NCBI GenBank assembly: GCA_036720245.1
Contig: DAIMNI010000010.1
Span: 1 to 49,617 of the forward strand
Source: JAAZMA01 sp036720245
Lineage (GTDB): Bacteria > Bacillota > Clostridia > Tissierellales > Tepidimicrobiaceae
Direction of reading: 5' to 3'
Length of the DNA stretch: 49,617 nucleotides
In this document: piece by piece, positions 25,764-35,800 of the stretch
Position numbering within the stretch: the stretch's first letter is position 1
How the letters are laid out: each line of letters starts with the position of its first letter
Translations under genes and position numbers: made by a program
Notes under the pieces: model-generated
What the model was told of the DNA's origin: nothing
The model's database searches: none
Seen by the model: only the letters and a program-made list of their open reading frames with translations

Positions 25764-26573
25764 TTGCAAAAAAATCCTAGAATTATTAATATTATTTCCA
25801 ATTGTGATTTAGAATCCAAAAATACAAGGGAAATGTTAATTAGTAAATTGAAAAATAGAGGCTTTTTAATTTCAAATAAATTTGATGAAAATGCTGAATT
25901 AAATATTTGTATCGGAGGAGATGGGGCATTTCTAAGGGCTGTCCATAGACTTAAGTTTACTCCCATACCCTTTATAGGTATAAATACAGGGCATTTAGGT
26001 TTTTTCCAAGAAATATTACCTGAAAACATAGATAGATTTATAGATAAATATCTGGATAATGATTATATAATTGAAAAGATTTTTTTGGTCCATGCTAATA
26101 TATATACTAAAAATCGTGAATTTCAATTATATGGCGTAAATGAAATTGTAGTTAAGGGGATTAAATCTAAGGTAATTCATATGGAAATACTTATAGATGG
26201 AAATCATTTAGAAAAATTTTGTGGTGATGGAATGATAATCTCTACCCCTGTGGGAAGTACTGCTTATAACTTTTCCTCTGGTGGCAGTATAATTTACCCA
26301 TCCCTAAATACATTACAAATGACTCCACTATCTCCCATTAGTTCTAAGGCCTATCGTTCACTACCTAATTCTGCTATTATACCAGGGGATTTAAAAATAA
26401 CCATAAAGCCAGAATATAGATACGAAAATTCTATTTTAATTATAGTAGATGGGGTAGAGCATAAATATGATGATATTTCTAAAATAGACTTTGCTATACC
26501 TAGTAAGACTATTTCTAGATTGAATTTTGATAAAAATATGTATTGGAATAATTTAAGAAGTAAGTTTTTGTAG
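25764..26573 (+). CDS. nadK: NAD kinase
   Basis: The enzyme phosphorylates NAD to NADP. The glycine-rich NICIGGDGAFLRAVH and the NAD-binding VGSTAYNFSSGGSIIYP are typical. The segment PFIGINTGHLGFFQEI is also conserved. Length is about 269 residues, normal for the family. TTG at 25749 coincides with the ribosome site, so TTG at 25764, seven bases after GGAGGG, is the likely start. It is a single gene followed by a short repeat element. Confidence 0.93.
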   Translation: MQKNPRIINIISNCDLESKNTREMLISKLKNRGFLISNKFDENAELNICIGGDGAFLRAVHRLKFTPIPFIGINTGHLGFFQEILPENIDRFIDKYLDNDYIIEKIFLVHANIYTKNREFQLYGVNEIVVKGIKSKVIHMEILIDGNHLEKFCGDGMIISTPVGSTAYNFSSGGSIIYPSLNTLQMTPLSPISSKAYRSLPNSAIIPGDLKITIKPEYRYENSILIIVDGVEHKYDDISKIDFAIPSKTISRLNFDKNMYWNNLRSKFL

Positions 26574-26577
26574 AAGG

Positions 26578-26673
26578 GATCCTTCACTGCGTTCAGGATG
26601 ACAGTATGTTGTCATCCTGAGCGTGTGTTGTCATCCTAAGCGTGTGTTGTCATCCTGAGCGAAAGCGAAGGAT
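26578..26673. repeat. REP/MITE-like palindromic element with three 19-bp direct repeats
   Basis: The outer arms GATCCTTCACTGCGTTCAGG (26578-26597, continuing ATGACA) and its near reverse complement at 26647-26673 form an inverted repeat of about 26 bases. Between and including the right arm are three copies of TGTTGTCATCCTGAGCGTG (26607-26625, 26626-26644, 26645-26663; the second has one change and the third diverges at its end). The core TCATCCTGAGCG...GAAGGATC is a widespread intergenic repeat in bacteria. It fills the gap between the convergent nadK and pepF ends. Confidence 0.8.
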
Positions 26674-26680
26674 CTCTATT

Positions 26681-28477
26681 TTATATCAACTTATCCATTT
26701 CATCTACTAATTCCCTAAATACTTTCATTGCATTATCTACGGGGTTTTTAGTTGTCATATCTACTCCTGCTCCCCTTAATACATTTATAGGATAATCACT
26801 ACTGCCACTACTTAGGAAGTTCAAATATCTATCTACTGAAGGCTTTCCTTTTTTTAACATTTGTTGAGATAAATCTACTGCTGCTGAAAATCCTGTGGCA
26901 TATTGGAATACATAGAAATTATAATAAAAATGTGGTATTCTAGCCCATTCCATGGCGATTTCATCATCTACTACCATATTTGGTCCATAATATTTTTCAT
27001 TTAATGCTTTATAAGTTTCTGATAAATAATCTGCTGTTAAAGCTCCACCATTTTCAGCATATTGATATATTTCCCTTTCAAATTCTGCAAACATAGTTTG
27101 TCTAAATACTGTAGTTCTAAACATTTCTAAATAATGATTTAGTAGATATAATCTTTCTCCTTCATTTTTTACATTCTTTAGCATATGGTCTAATAATAAG
27201 GCTTCATTAGTGGTAGAGGCTACTTCTGCCACAAATATACTATAGTTTCCATATACAAAGGGTTGATTTTTTCTAGTTAAATAAGAATGAACTGAATGGC
27301 CTAATTCATGGGCAATTGTAAATACATTATCTAATGTATTATGATAGTTTAATAGTACATAAGGTTTAGAATCATAAGACCCTCCAGAATAAGCTCCAGA
27401 CCTTTTCCCTGGATTTTCATATACATCTATCCAGCGACTATTAAAGCCTTCTTCTAATATATTTCTATATTCTTCTCCTAATGGATGTAGTCCTTCTAAA
27501 ACTAATTTTTTCCCTTCTTCATAGTCCATATTAATTTCCACATCTTTAACTATAGGAGTATATAAATCATACATATGAAGTTCTTCTAGCCCTAATGCCC
27601 TTTTTCTTATATCCATGTATTTATACATAGAGTCTAAATTATCGTGGATGGAATTAATTAAATTGTCATATACCAAAACTGGTACATTATTTCTATCTAA
27701 GGAAGCTTCAATACTAGAATTATAATTTTTAGCCTTTGCATAAAAAATGTTTTTCTTAGTATTGCCATTTAACATTTGGGCATAAGTGTTTTCAAAACTC
27801 TTATAAGTACTATATAATCCTTCAAAAGCAGCTTTTCTTACATCTCTATTTTTGCTTTCCATTAGTGGAATAAAGTTCCCATGGGTTATTTCTACATCTT
27901 TTCCCTCTTCATTTTTAATACTTGGGAATTTTATATCTGCATTATCTAACATAGAAAATATATTATGGGATGCCTCAGCCACCTCTCCCATTTGAGCTAG
28001 AAGACTTTCTTCTTTAGCAGAAAGTACATGGTCTTTTTGTCTTAGTATTTTATCTAAAGCTTGTTTATATAGTTTTAGCCCCTCTACTTCTTCATAATAT
28101 TTATTTAGCATAGCTTCATCTATTTGGAGTATTTCAGGTGTTAAAAAAGAAGTCTTTTCATCTACTTTTACAAAAGCAGATAATGCTTTACTAGACATTT
28201 CTTGAGAACTTCCCACCCTAGTGTCCTCATCTAATTTCATACTAGAATAGGAATAAACCTTAGATGCAATTCTATATAGTTCGTTTTCATCTTTAAGTGC
28301 ATTTAATAAATTTTCCCCAGTCTCTATTACTTTTCCCTCATATTTAGAATATTCCTCTGCTAAATTTAATACCTTGTTTAAATCTTCTTCCCAAGCCTTA
28401 CTATCTACATACATAGATTCTAGATCCCAAGTATATTCTACTGGAATATCTTGTCTTTCTTTAAACTCTTTAGCCAT
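26681..28477 (-). CDS. pepF: oligoendopeptidase F
   Basis: This 598-residue M3B zinc peptidase cleaves short peptides in the cytoplasm. The zinc motif HELGH lies at 390-394 (FTIAHELGHSVHSYL), with the third ligand in the following AEVASTTNEALL segment. The C-terminal FYNFYVFQYATGFSAA is also typical of PepF. The length matches the family. It lies 12 bases downstream of the penicillin-binding protein gene with its own ribosome site, so it may be transcribed with the cell-wall operon. Confidence 0.93.
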   Translation of the reverse strand: MAKEFKERQDIPVEYTWDLESMYVDSKAWEEDLNKVLNLAEEYSKYEGKVIETGENLLNALKDENELYRIASKVYSYSSMKLDEDTRVGSSQEMSSKALSAFVKVDEKTSFLTPEILQIDEAMLNKYYEEVEGLKLYKQALDKILRQKDHVLSAKEESLLAQMGEVAEASHNIFSMLDNADIKFPSIKNEEGKDVEITHGNFIPLMESKNRDVRKAAFEGLYSTYKSFENTYAQMLNGNTKKNIFYAKAKNYNSSIEASLDRNNVPVLVYDNLINSIHDNLDSMYKYMDIRKRALGLEELHMYDLYTPIVKDVEINMDYEEGKKLVLEGLHPLGEEYRNILEEGFNSRWIDVYENPGKRSGAYSGGSYDSKPYVLLNYHNTLDNVFTIAHELGHSVHSYLTRKNQPFVYGNYSIFVAEVASTTNEALLLDHMLKNVKNEGERLYLLNHYLEMFRTTVFRQTMFAEFEREIYQYAENGGALTADYLSETYKALNEKYYGPNMVVDDEIAMEWARIPHFYYNFYVFQYATGFSAAVDLSQQMLKKGKPSVDRYLNFLSSGSSDYPINVLRGAGVDMTTKNPVDNAMKVFRELVDEMDKLI

Positions 28478-28489
28478 TATAATTCCCCC

Positions 28490-29893
28490 TTATTTTAAAG
28501 TATTTAATGCCTCTATTATAATATTTCTTGCAATAGGTGCTGCAGTCTTACCACCAGTAGTGCCATCCTCTTCTAATACCACAGCTATGGCAATTTGAGG
28601 TTCATCTGCTGGTGCAAAACCTATAAACCAAGCATGTGTCTTTCCCGAAGGATTTTCAGCAGTGCCAGTTTTCCCAGCTACTCTAATATTTTTAATACTA
28701 GCATTTGTACCTGTTCCCCTTTTAACCACTTCTACCATCATATTTTTTACTTCATTGGCAGTAAAAACATCTGTAGCCCTAGATAATAGTTCAGGACTAC
28801 TATTTTTAATTATCTTCCCCTCTGGGGATATGGCCTCTTTTACTAATATTGGTTTCATAATATCTCCTTTATTAGCAATTCCAGAGGCTACCATAGCCAT
28901 ATTAAGTGGTGTAACCAATACCTTCCCCTGACCAATGCTGGCGGCTGCTATATCAGTTTTACCTAAGTTCTCCTTATAGGGGAAAGTAGATTTTTGAGTG
29001 GGTAAATCAAAGGGAATGTTTTTATTTATCATAAATTTTTCTAATACTTCCCCCAATTTATCTTTCCCTAGTTCTACACCTTTTTCTGCAAAATAAGTAT
29101 TACAGGATTTTGCTAGAGCATCTTCTAAATTAATTTGTCCATGCCCTTTTTCACTATAATCTTTAAGAACGTATCCATCAATTGTAGTACTTCCTGTACA
29201 ATTATAATTTTTATCTATATTAGGATCGTTTAATATGCCAATAGTTGTCAATACCTTAAAACTAGAGCCTGGCGCATATAGTCCTGAAGTGGCCCTATTT
29301 AGAAATGGGCTATTTGTATCTTCCATTATATCATTCCAATTTTCCTTTAGACTGCTAGCATTAAAATCTGGCATACTTACCATAGAATATATTTCACCAG
29401 TGCTAGGATTCATAGCCACAATAGCACCTTTTTTCCCCGATAATTGTTCCCTAGTGTATTCTTGAAGATGATGATCTAAAGTAAGTTTTAAAGTATTTCC
29501 CTCGGTGCTTGGAAGTACTATATTTTTTAATTCATTTATAGGAGTGTTTTCAGATATATCCAATAATAAATTATTATATTGTAATTCTAAACCTACTTTT
29601 CCATATTCTCTATAACTATATCCTATAATATGGCTATAAAGATTTCCATAATTATAATATCTTTTAGAAACCTCCCCATCCTTTTCGCTATAAGCCAAGA
29701 TTTTGCCATTTCTATCTATAATAGAACCTCTTAATACCTTTTCTTCATTTATCCATAGTCTTTTATTATAGGGATTATTTACTATTTTATCTGATTTGAA
29801 CATCTGGAAAAAAGACAAATATACTATTAGTACTACAAATAGTAAACATATTCCAGATAATACTATGATTATTCTCTTTAGTTCCTTGTCCAT
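28490..29893 (-). CDS. class B penicillin-binding protein (transpeptidase)
   Basis: The 467-residue protein has one N-terminal membrane helix (about 9-29) and a transpeptidase domain with SSFK (210-213), SCN (263-265) and KTG (408-410). It cross-links peptidoglycan outside the membrane. The short pedestal and the LRGSIIDRNGKILA motif match the PbpA type found beside RodA/FtsW and an FHA protein in Actinobacteria and Clostridia. The SEDS gene lies 11 bases upstream, so the pair probably forms a polymerase-transpeptidase complex. Confidence 0.9.
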   Translation of the reverse strand: MDKELKRIIIVLSGICLLFVVLIVYLSFFQMFKSDKIVNNPYNKRLWINEEKVLRGSIIDRNGKILAYSEKDGEVSKRYYNYGNLYSHIIGYSYREYGKVGLELQYNNLLLDISENTPINELKNIVLPSTEGNTLKLTLDHHLQEYTREQLSGKKGAIVAMNPSTGEIYSMVSMPDFNASSLKENWNDIMEDTNSPFLNRATSGLYAPGSSFKVLTTIGILNDPNIDKNYNCTGSTTIDGYVLKDYSEKGHGQINLEDALAKSCNTYFAEKGVELGKDKLGEVLEKFMINKNIPFDLPTQKSTFPYKENLGKTDIAAASIGQGKVLVTPLNMAMVASGIANKGDIMKPILVKEAISPEGKIIKNSSPELLSRATDVFTANEVKNMMVEVVKRGTGTNASIKNIRVAGKTGTAENPSGKTHAWFIGFAPADEPQIAIAVVLEEDGTTGGKTAAPIARNIIIEALNTLK

Positions 29894-29904
29894 ATTGTCA
29901 ACTC

Positions 29905-31119
29905 CTAAATTTCCTCTGAAGCTACTTGAAGTATGCCTAAGGCTATAAAACTAGATACCATAGAACTACCTCCATAACTAACAAAGGGTATGGTAATACC
30001 TGTTAATGGTATTAATTTTAATACTCCACCAAATATAATAAAGGATTGAATTCCAAATAATATGCTTATACCTAATGCTACTATTCTAAAAAATTTATCA
30101 TCTTGAGAAATAGCTATTTTAAATCCTCTATATACTAAAATTAAAAATAACATTATAACACCTATGCCTGTAAATATACCCATTTCCTCGCAAATAGCTG
30201 AAAATATAAAATCTGTATATACCTCTGGAATAAAATCTGGATGCCCCAGTCCAATTCCAGTGCCAAAAAATCCACCTGTGGCTATGGCAAATAAGGATTG
30301 AGTTATTTGATAGCCCTTATTGTCTATATATTTCCATGGATCTAACCAAATTTGAAAACGAATCCTAACATGGTCAAATAGAAAATATCCTGCTACCCCA
30401 GCTACAATAAATAATAATAAATTATAAAGTATTAGTTTTCTATTTTCCTCATATATAAATTGTAAAGCTATAAATATAGAATAAAAAATTAGAACTGTGC
30501 CTAAATCTTTTTGCTTAAATAAAAATCCAATAAACAAATACACTGCTCCTGTTAAATAATAAGAACCATATTTTTTTTCTTTATAGTATTCATAATTTGC
30601 ATAATAAGAAGCTATTAAAAAAATCAATAATAGTTTAATTATTTCTGTAGGCTGAAAGCTAAAGCTACCAATTTTAAGCCAGTTGGTTGAACCTTTTTTT
30701 GTAGTTCCAAATAAAAGTGTGGCGAGAAATAGAATAATCGCTAATATAAAATAGAGATTAGCCCAATCTCTCCATTTATCAATATTTTTTACAATAAAAT
30801 ATGTCATAAAAAATATTAAAATACCTATACCTATCCATATTACTTGTCTCATACCTAGGGCGGGATTTATTCTATAAATCATAATTATCCCAATGCTTAA
30901 AAGCATAGTAGTTATTAAAAATATATAATTATCTCCAGAAGATATTTTAGGTAATATAAAATTTGAAATATAAATCATTAATATTAAACTAATTCCAGAT
31001 ATTAGGGTAATTTTATCTAAGTTTTCCCTATCGTATATAAACAATAATGCTATAGCCATTAATTCAAATAAAACTAACAAGTTCCTAGGTCTTCTAGGGC
31101 TGGTTATTTTATCCAACAT
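29905..31119 (-). CDS. FtsW/RodA/SpoVE-family (SEDS) glycan polymerase
   Basis: The 404-residue protein has about ten membrane helices. It shows the SEDS segments LLGTTKKGSTNWLKIGSFSF-like in the middle, SLFAIATGGFFGTGIGLG, and the C-terminal IPFVSYGGSSM. SEDS proteins polymerise glycan strands from lipid II and work with a class B PBP, here encoded immediately downstream. Whether it serves elongation, division or sporulation cannot be decided from sequence. It is eight bases downstream of the FHA gene. Confidence 0.92.
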   Translation of the reverse strand: MLDKITSPRRPRNLLVLFELMAIALLFIYDRENLDKITLISGISLILMIYISNFILPKISSGDNYIFLITTMLLSIGIIMIYRINPALGMRQVIWIGIGILIFFMTYFIVKNIDKWRDWANLYFILAIILFLATLLFGTTKKGSTNWLKIGSFSFQPTEIIKLLLIFLIASYYANYEYYKEKKYGSYYLTGAVYLFIGFLFKQKDLGTVLIFYSIFIALQFIYEENRKLILYNLLLFIVAGVAGYFLFDHVRIRFQIWLDPWKYIDNKGYQITQSLFAIATGGFFGTGIGLGHPDFIPEVYTDFIFSAICEEMGIFTGIGVIMLFLILVYRGFKIAISQDDKFFRIVALGISILFGIQSFIIFGGVLKLIPLTGITIPFVSYGGSSMVSSFIALGILQVASEEI

Positions 31120-31126
31120 ATTATCC

Positions 31127-31558
31127 CTACTCTCTATCTACATATAAAAACTCTACCTGTCCTATTTTAATTCTATCGCCATTTTTAATTTTTACTGCAT
31201 CCATTATTTTTTCTCCATTAATATAAGTACCATTAGCAGAATTTAAGTCTTCTACATAAAAATCTCCTTCATCCTCTACTATTTTTAAATGATTTTTTGA
31301 AATATATGGGTCTTTTAATACTATTTTATTATTGCCACTTCTACCAATTGAAATCATCTCACCTAATGGATAATATTCCTTTACATTAAAGGACAAAGTG
31401 TTTTTATTATTTATAAGTTTTAAATATCTGCCTTCATCTGAGACTTCCTGAGAAATACCTTTTATATCTAAATATATTAATCTTATTATACTTAATATAA
31501 ATAGATATATTATTACTATAAAAATATATTTGAATATTAAAGAAAAAATATTATACAT
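31127..31558 (-). CDS. membrane-anchored FHA-domain protein
   Basis: The 143-residue protein has an N-terminal membrane helix (about 5-27) and a C-terminal forkhead-associated domain. The domain shows IGRSGNNKIVLKDPYISKNH and DLNSANGTYINGEKI, the expected phosphothreonine-binding signature. It leads the operon FHA-SEDS-PBP, which resembles the actinobacterial arrangement where a Ser/Thr kinase controls cell-wall enzymes. No kinase is next to it; the nearest kinase-like domain in the window is degenerate. The ribosome site GGAGG precedes the ATG. Confidence 0.9.
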   Translation of the reverse strand: MYNIFSLIFKYIFIVIIYLFILSIIRLIYLDIKGISQEVSDEGRYLKLINNKNTLSFNVKEYYPLGEMISIGRSGNNKIVLKDPYISKNHLKIVEDEGDFYVEDLNSANGTYINGEKIMDAVKIKNGDRIKIGQVEFLYVDRE

Positions 31559-31689
31559 AGCAAACCTCCAAATTTATTGTATCCAATTTTATATTACCAT
31601 AAACTCTATATATTGTGAACAATATAATCTTTTCTTTATTTTAATTGCAATAAATATCTGGTATTATATATCTATTGGGAGGTGTTTAG

Positions 31690-32085
31690 ATGGGTAAAAA
31701 ATTAAAACGTTCTAGAACTGATAGGGTTTTCGCAGGAGTTTGTGGTGGAATTGGTGAATATTTTAATATTGACCCTGTAATAATTCGTATTATTTGGGTA
31801 TTATTAGCTTTTATGCCTGGAGGACCAGGATTTTTAGCATATTTAATTTGTGCATTGATAATTCCTGAGGATGATGGAATGATTTATCAGGATAAGAATA
31901 CAGATATGAAAAATAATACTGCCTTTTTCATAGGCATTGCCTTAATATTAGTTGGCGGAATAATGCTTAGCAAAATTATATGGCCTCAATTTACTCACAG
32001 AATAATGAATATAGGCAAATACTGGCCTGTGCTATTTATAATATTTGGGATTTATATCATAGTTAATCAGTCTAATAAGAGATAA
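31690..32085 (+). CDS. PspC-domain membrane protein
   Basis: The 131-residue protein begins with a PspC domain (KRSRTDRVFAGVCGGIGEYF, then a membrane segment ending in ALIIPEDD). Two further hydrophobic segments lie at about 76-94 and 112-126. PspC proteins act in envelope stress responses as membrane sensors or toxin-binding partners. No pspA or liaRS gene is near. GGGAGG precedes the ATG, and a terminator follows the stop. Confidence 0.87.
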   Translation: MGKKLKRSRTDRVFAGVCGGIGEYFNIDPVIIRIIWVLLAFMPGGPGFLAYLICALIIPEDDGMIYQDKNTDMKNNTAFFIGIALILVGGIMLSKIIWPQFTHRIMNIGKYWPVLFIIFGIYIIVNQSNKR

Positions 32086-32120
32086 AAATGGACTTTCAAT
32101 ATAGTCCATTTTTTATTTTA
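32086..32120 (+). terminator. terminator after the PspC gene
   Basis: The hairpin AAATGGACT/AGTCCATTT is followed directly by a T run (TTTTTTATTTT). It begins right after the PspC stop codon and isolates that gene from the prenyltransferase gene. Confidence 0.8.
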
Positions 32121-32178
32121 TGAATTATATAAAATAGATTGGGAATAATATACTTTAGAAAATTCTAGGAGGGTACAT

Positions 32179-32808
32179 ATGAGAATACCTAAACATATAG
32201 GAATTATTCCCGATGGAAATAGAAGATGGGCAGTGGAAAATGGATTGTCTAAGGAAAAAGGCTATGACAAAGGCCTTGAACCAGGGCTTGAAATGTTTAA
32301 ACTTTGTGAAAAAGCAGGAATAGAGGAAATGACATATTATGGTTTCACCATGGACAATACTAAAAGGCCTAAAGTTCAAAGATTAGCCTTTACAGAAGCC
32401 TGTATAGATGCAGTAAAACTCTTAGCAAAGGAAAATGCCTCACTATTAGTAGTAGGCAATACTAGTTCTGATATGTTTCCCAAGGCCTTAATTCCCTTTA
32501 CCATTAGAAGGCAGGTCTTTGGAAATGGTAAAACTAAAGTAAATTTTCTTGTAAACTATGGGTGGCAATGGGATCTAAAGGATTATAATCCTGAGGAAGC
32601 GGATTTTAATATTAAATCTCGAGATATTTCTAGGGTAGATTTGATTATTCGCTGGGGCGATAGAAGAAGGCTTAGTGGTTTTCCCCCAATTCAATCTGTA
32701 TATGCAGATTTTTATGTGATAAAGGATTATTGGCCTGACTTTAAAGAAGAGCATTTTTATGATGCACTGGAATGGTACAATGAGCAAGATATTACCCTAG
32801 GAGGCTAA
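32179..32808 (+). CDS. atypical undecaprenyl-diphosphate-synthase-family protein
   Basis: This 209-residue cis-prenyltransferase-like protein has the diphosphate-binding IIPDGNRRWA (D12, N14, R16). The C-terminal region runs DLIIRWGDRRRLSGFPPIQS and VYADFYVIKDYWPDF. Standard UppS has RTSGExRLSNFLLWQ here, so the substrate-binding arginine/TSGE block is rewritten. Canonical UppS is about 240-250 residues, so this is short. It may make a shorter or unusual cis-prenyl chain, or act on another substrate. It has an AGGAGGG ribosome site and a terminator that contains its stop codon, and it immediately precedes the undescribed 1607-residue gene. Confidence 0.8.
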   Translation: MRIPKHIGIIPDGNRRWAVENGLSKEKGYDKGLEPGLEMFKLCEKAGIEEMTYYGFTMDNTKRPKVQRLAFTEACIDAVKLLAKENASLLVVGNTSSDMFPKALIPFTIRRQVFGNGKTKVNFLVNYGWQWDLKDYNPEEADFNIKSRDISRVDLIIRWGDRRRLSGFPPIQSVYADFYVIKDYWPDFKEEHFYDALEWYNEQDITLGG

Positions 32809-32823
32809 GCCTCCTTTTTTTCT
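32800..32823 (+). terminator. terminator of the prenyltransferase-like gene
   Basis: GGAGGCTTAGCCTCC-type dyad (arms GGAGGCT/AGCCTCC, around the TAA stop codon) followed by six T. It is compact and the promoter of the next operon begins directly at its end. Confidence 0.8.
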
Positions 32824-32851
32824 TGCCTAAATTTTAGATAAATGCTAAAAT
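32823..32851 (+). promoter_or_regulatory. promoter of the three-gene HD/NadD/PRT operon
   Basis: TTGCCT (32823-32828), 17 bases and TAAAAT (32846-32851) lie between the upstream terminator and the ribosome site GAAAGGAGG (about 32864-32872). This gives the operon its own start. Confidence 0.5.
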
Positions 32852-32877
32852 TAATAAAAGATTGAAAGGAGGATTTT

Positions 32878-35800
32878 ATGATAAAATCACAAAAAGGAAT
32901 ATATCAAATAATTTTAAAGGAAATTAGTAAAGATTATTTGAAATTTTACCATGAGGATTTTCTAAAAATAGTAAATCAAAATGATTTTCAGAATTATTTA
33001 GGGGAAATCTTATTGAAAAATAAATACGATGCTTTATCTTTAATGGAATTGTTTTATCCACTATATAAAAAGCATTGGGATATAGATAAAATAGAATGGC
33101 TTCAATATATTTATAATTGGACTTTAAAATTATCCTTTCCTGAAAAAGTTCATGAAGAATTTGACAAAGATTTAAAGCCCTTAATATTGTTTTTTTTAAA
33201 TATTCTAAGAGTATTTTCTAAATATGAGTACCCCATTTCCTTTTTAAATGAAAATGAAGAAAATAGTAGTAATTATTTAAAGGAATACTTAAATTTTAAA
33301 AATGCCTTTTTAGACAATTGGATATATGAATTGATGAAATTAGATTTATCCATCACAGGCCATAATACTATAGAGCATGTAGTGGGGGTAAATCATTTAA
33401 GTTTGAATATAGCTAGGCAACTAAAAACTCTAAATCTGCCTATAGATTTAGGAATAGTGGCAGGTTCAGGATTAGGCCACGATATTGGTAAATATGGTGT
33501 TAGGGAAGAAGAAAATCATCTGGTACCATATTTACATTATTATTATACTGAAGAATGGTTTAATAGATTTAATGCAGAAAAAATTGGTCATATAGCTACT
33601 AATCATTCTACCTGGGATTTAGAATTAGAAAATCTCCCGCTGGAGTCCTTGGTATTAATATATGCAGATTTTAGAGTTAAAAATAAAGTAGAAAATAAAG
33701 AATATGGAATGCATATTTACACTTTAGAAGAAGCCTATGATATAATTTTAAATAAACTAGATAATCTAGATGTTAAAAAAGAAAAACGCTATGAAAAGGT
33801 CTATAGAAAATTAAAGGATTTTGAAGATTATATATTAAGCCTTGGGGTAGATACTAACTTAGGTGAAGGCTTAAATCCTATGATAATAGATAAGCCTTTT
33901 TCCCTAATGGAAAATGAAGATATAGTGGATAATTTAAAGTATTTTGCAATTGAACACAATATAGATTTAATGGCTAAATTTTTAGATGATACTTCCTTTA
34001 ATAATATAGTAGAAATGGCACGTTCTGAATACAATTGGCGAAAGCTTCGATTGTATCTTCAAATATTTAGAGAATATTCCACTTATCTAACTCAGAAGCA
34101 AAAAATGATTACCATATATTTTATGGTGGATTTATTATTCCATAAGGAAGAAGATATTAGAAAAGAGGCTGCTGAATTAATCGGCTTATTAATCAGCCAA
34201 TATGATGAAGAATATAGAAAAGAAATACCCAAATCTATAAAAAAATCAAAACCCAAAAATACCAGTGAAGAAATACTAGATAATTTATTAAATTATATAC
34301 TATACCCAAATCATAAAATTGAAGAATCTCCTATTGAATGGCAATATAATTTAAAAACCATAATAAAATCACTATTTTATAATTCTAATACAAGAAATTA
34401 TAAAAAATACTCCAATATTTTAATAAAATACTATAAAAACTACGAAAGCATTTCTCCAATAGGACAATTATATTTATCCCAGACTATAAAATATATTCCC
34501 ATATATCATTTAAGTAAAGAAAGTTTAAACAAATATCAAAATTATATTATAAAACAATTAAATTCTAGTTTTTTAGAAATTAGACTTACTACTTTAGATA
34601 TTATAGATGGAATATACAGGGAGTTTTGGGATGATAATAATTTTAAAACCATGCTTAAAAATTGGCTTTTAGAAAATATTAATGCTTCTTCTTACACGGC
34701 AGAAAATTATCTAAAATATAAAATAGGACTAAAGCTTAATATAGAAGAAAATCTATTAACAATACTTAAAAATAATTATAAAAAAGATGAAGAAAATATT
34801 TCGGAAGTATTTCTAAAAAATCTTAAAACTGCTACTGATTGGATGAACAAAAAAATCAATATAGATATACTCTATGATCAAGTAAAAAGATCTCCAGATA
34901 CTACAGGCCTTCACACTGGTATGCATTTTTGTAATTTATTAAAGGTTTCAGCAGTAGAAAAAGTTCGTAATTATGCAGGTCATACTTTATTAAATATATT
35001 CGAATTTTTATCTTTAGGTGAGAGAAATGATATAGCCATAGAACTAATTAGGGCTTTAGAAATGCAAAACTATCAATTTACCAAATATATACCAGATTAT
35101 TTAGGTCGACTATTATTATATTTGCGTCCTACAGAATTAGATGAAATAATAGATGATTTTGAAGAAAAAATCAAACAATCTAATACACAAATAGTTTTTT
35201 TGCTTTTAAAAACCACTGGAATATGTATAGAACATTATTCTAAATATAAAGATAGATTTAAAGAAGATGAAAAGATCTATGAAAAAAGGCTATATCGATT
35301 ATTGGGGATATTATTAAGTGGCATGAGTTCCTATGATAAGGAAATAAAAACTGAATCTTTCAGAATACTTGGTAGCCAAGTGTTTAATTCTAATAATCTA
35401 TTATTAATAGAAAAATATCATATATTCTCCTTAATAGGCAAAAAAATGTTTACATTATTGCCCCAAAAAGAAGAGGATAAGTTTTTGTTTTTAAATAATT
35501 CGGTTTCTTTAAATCATGTTTATAGATTTATTCTGGATTATGAATTTTATTATGGAAATATTGAAATGCCCAGTAAGGATAAAATAGCTTTTTTCCCCGG
35601 TAGCTTTGACCCTTTTTCCCTAAGCCATAGGGAAATTGCACTGGAAATTAGAGATTTAGGATTTGAAGTTTATTTAGCTGTAGATGAGTTTTCCTGGTCT
35701 AAGAGGACCCAGCCTCATAAATTTCGAAGAGATATTATAAATATGACCATAGCTCAAGAAAAGGATATATTTCTTTTTCCTAGTGAAATCCCCATCAATA

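Noticed and set aside
26607..26663. Three tandem 19-bp repeats as a possible CRISPR array
   Set aside because: The repeats are directly adjacent with no spacers, and the whole lies inside a palindromic REP-like element.
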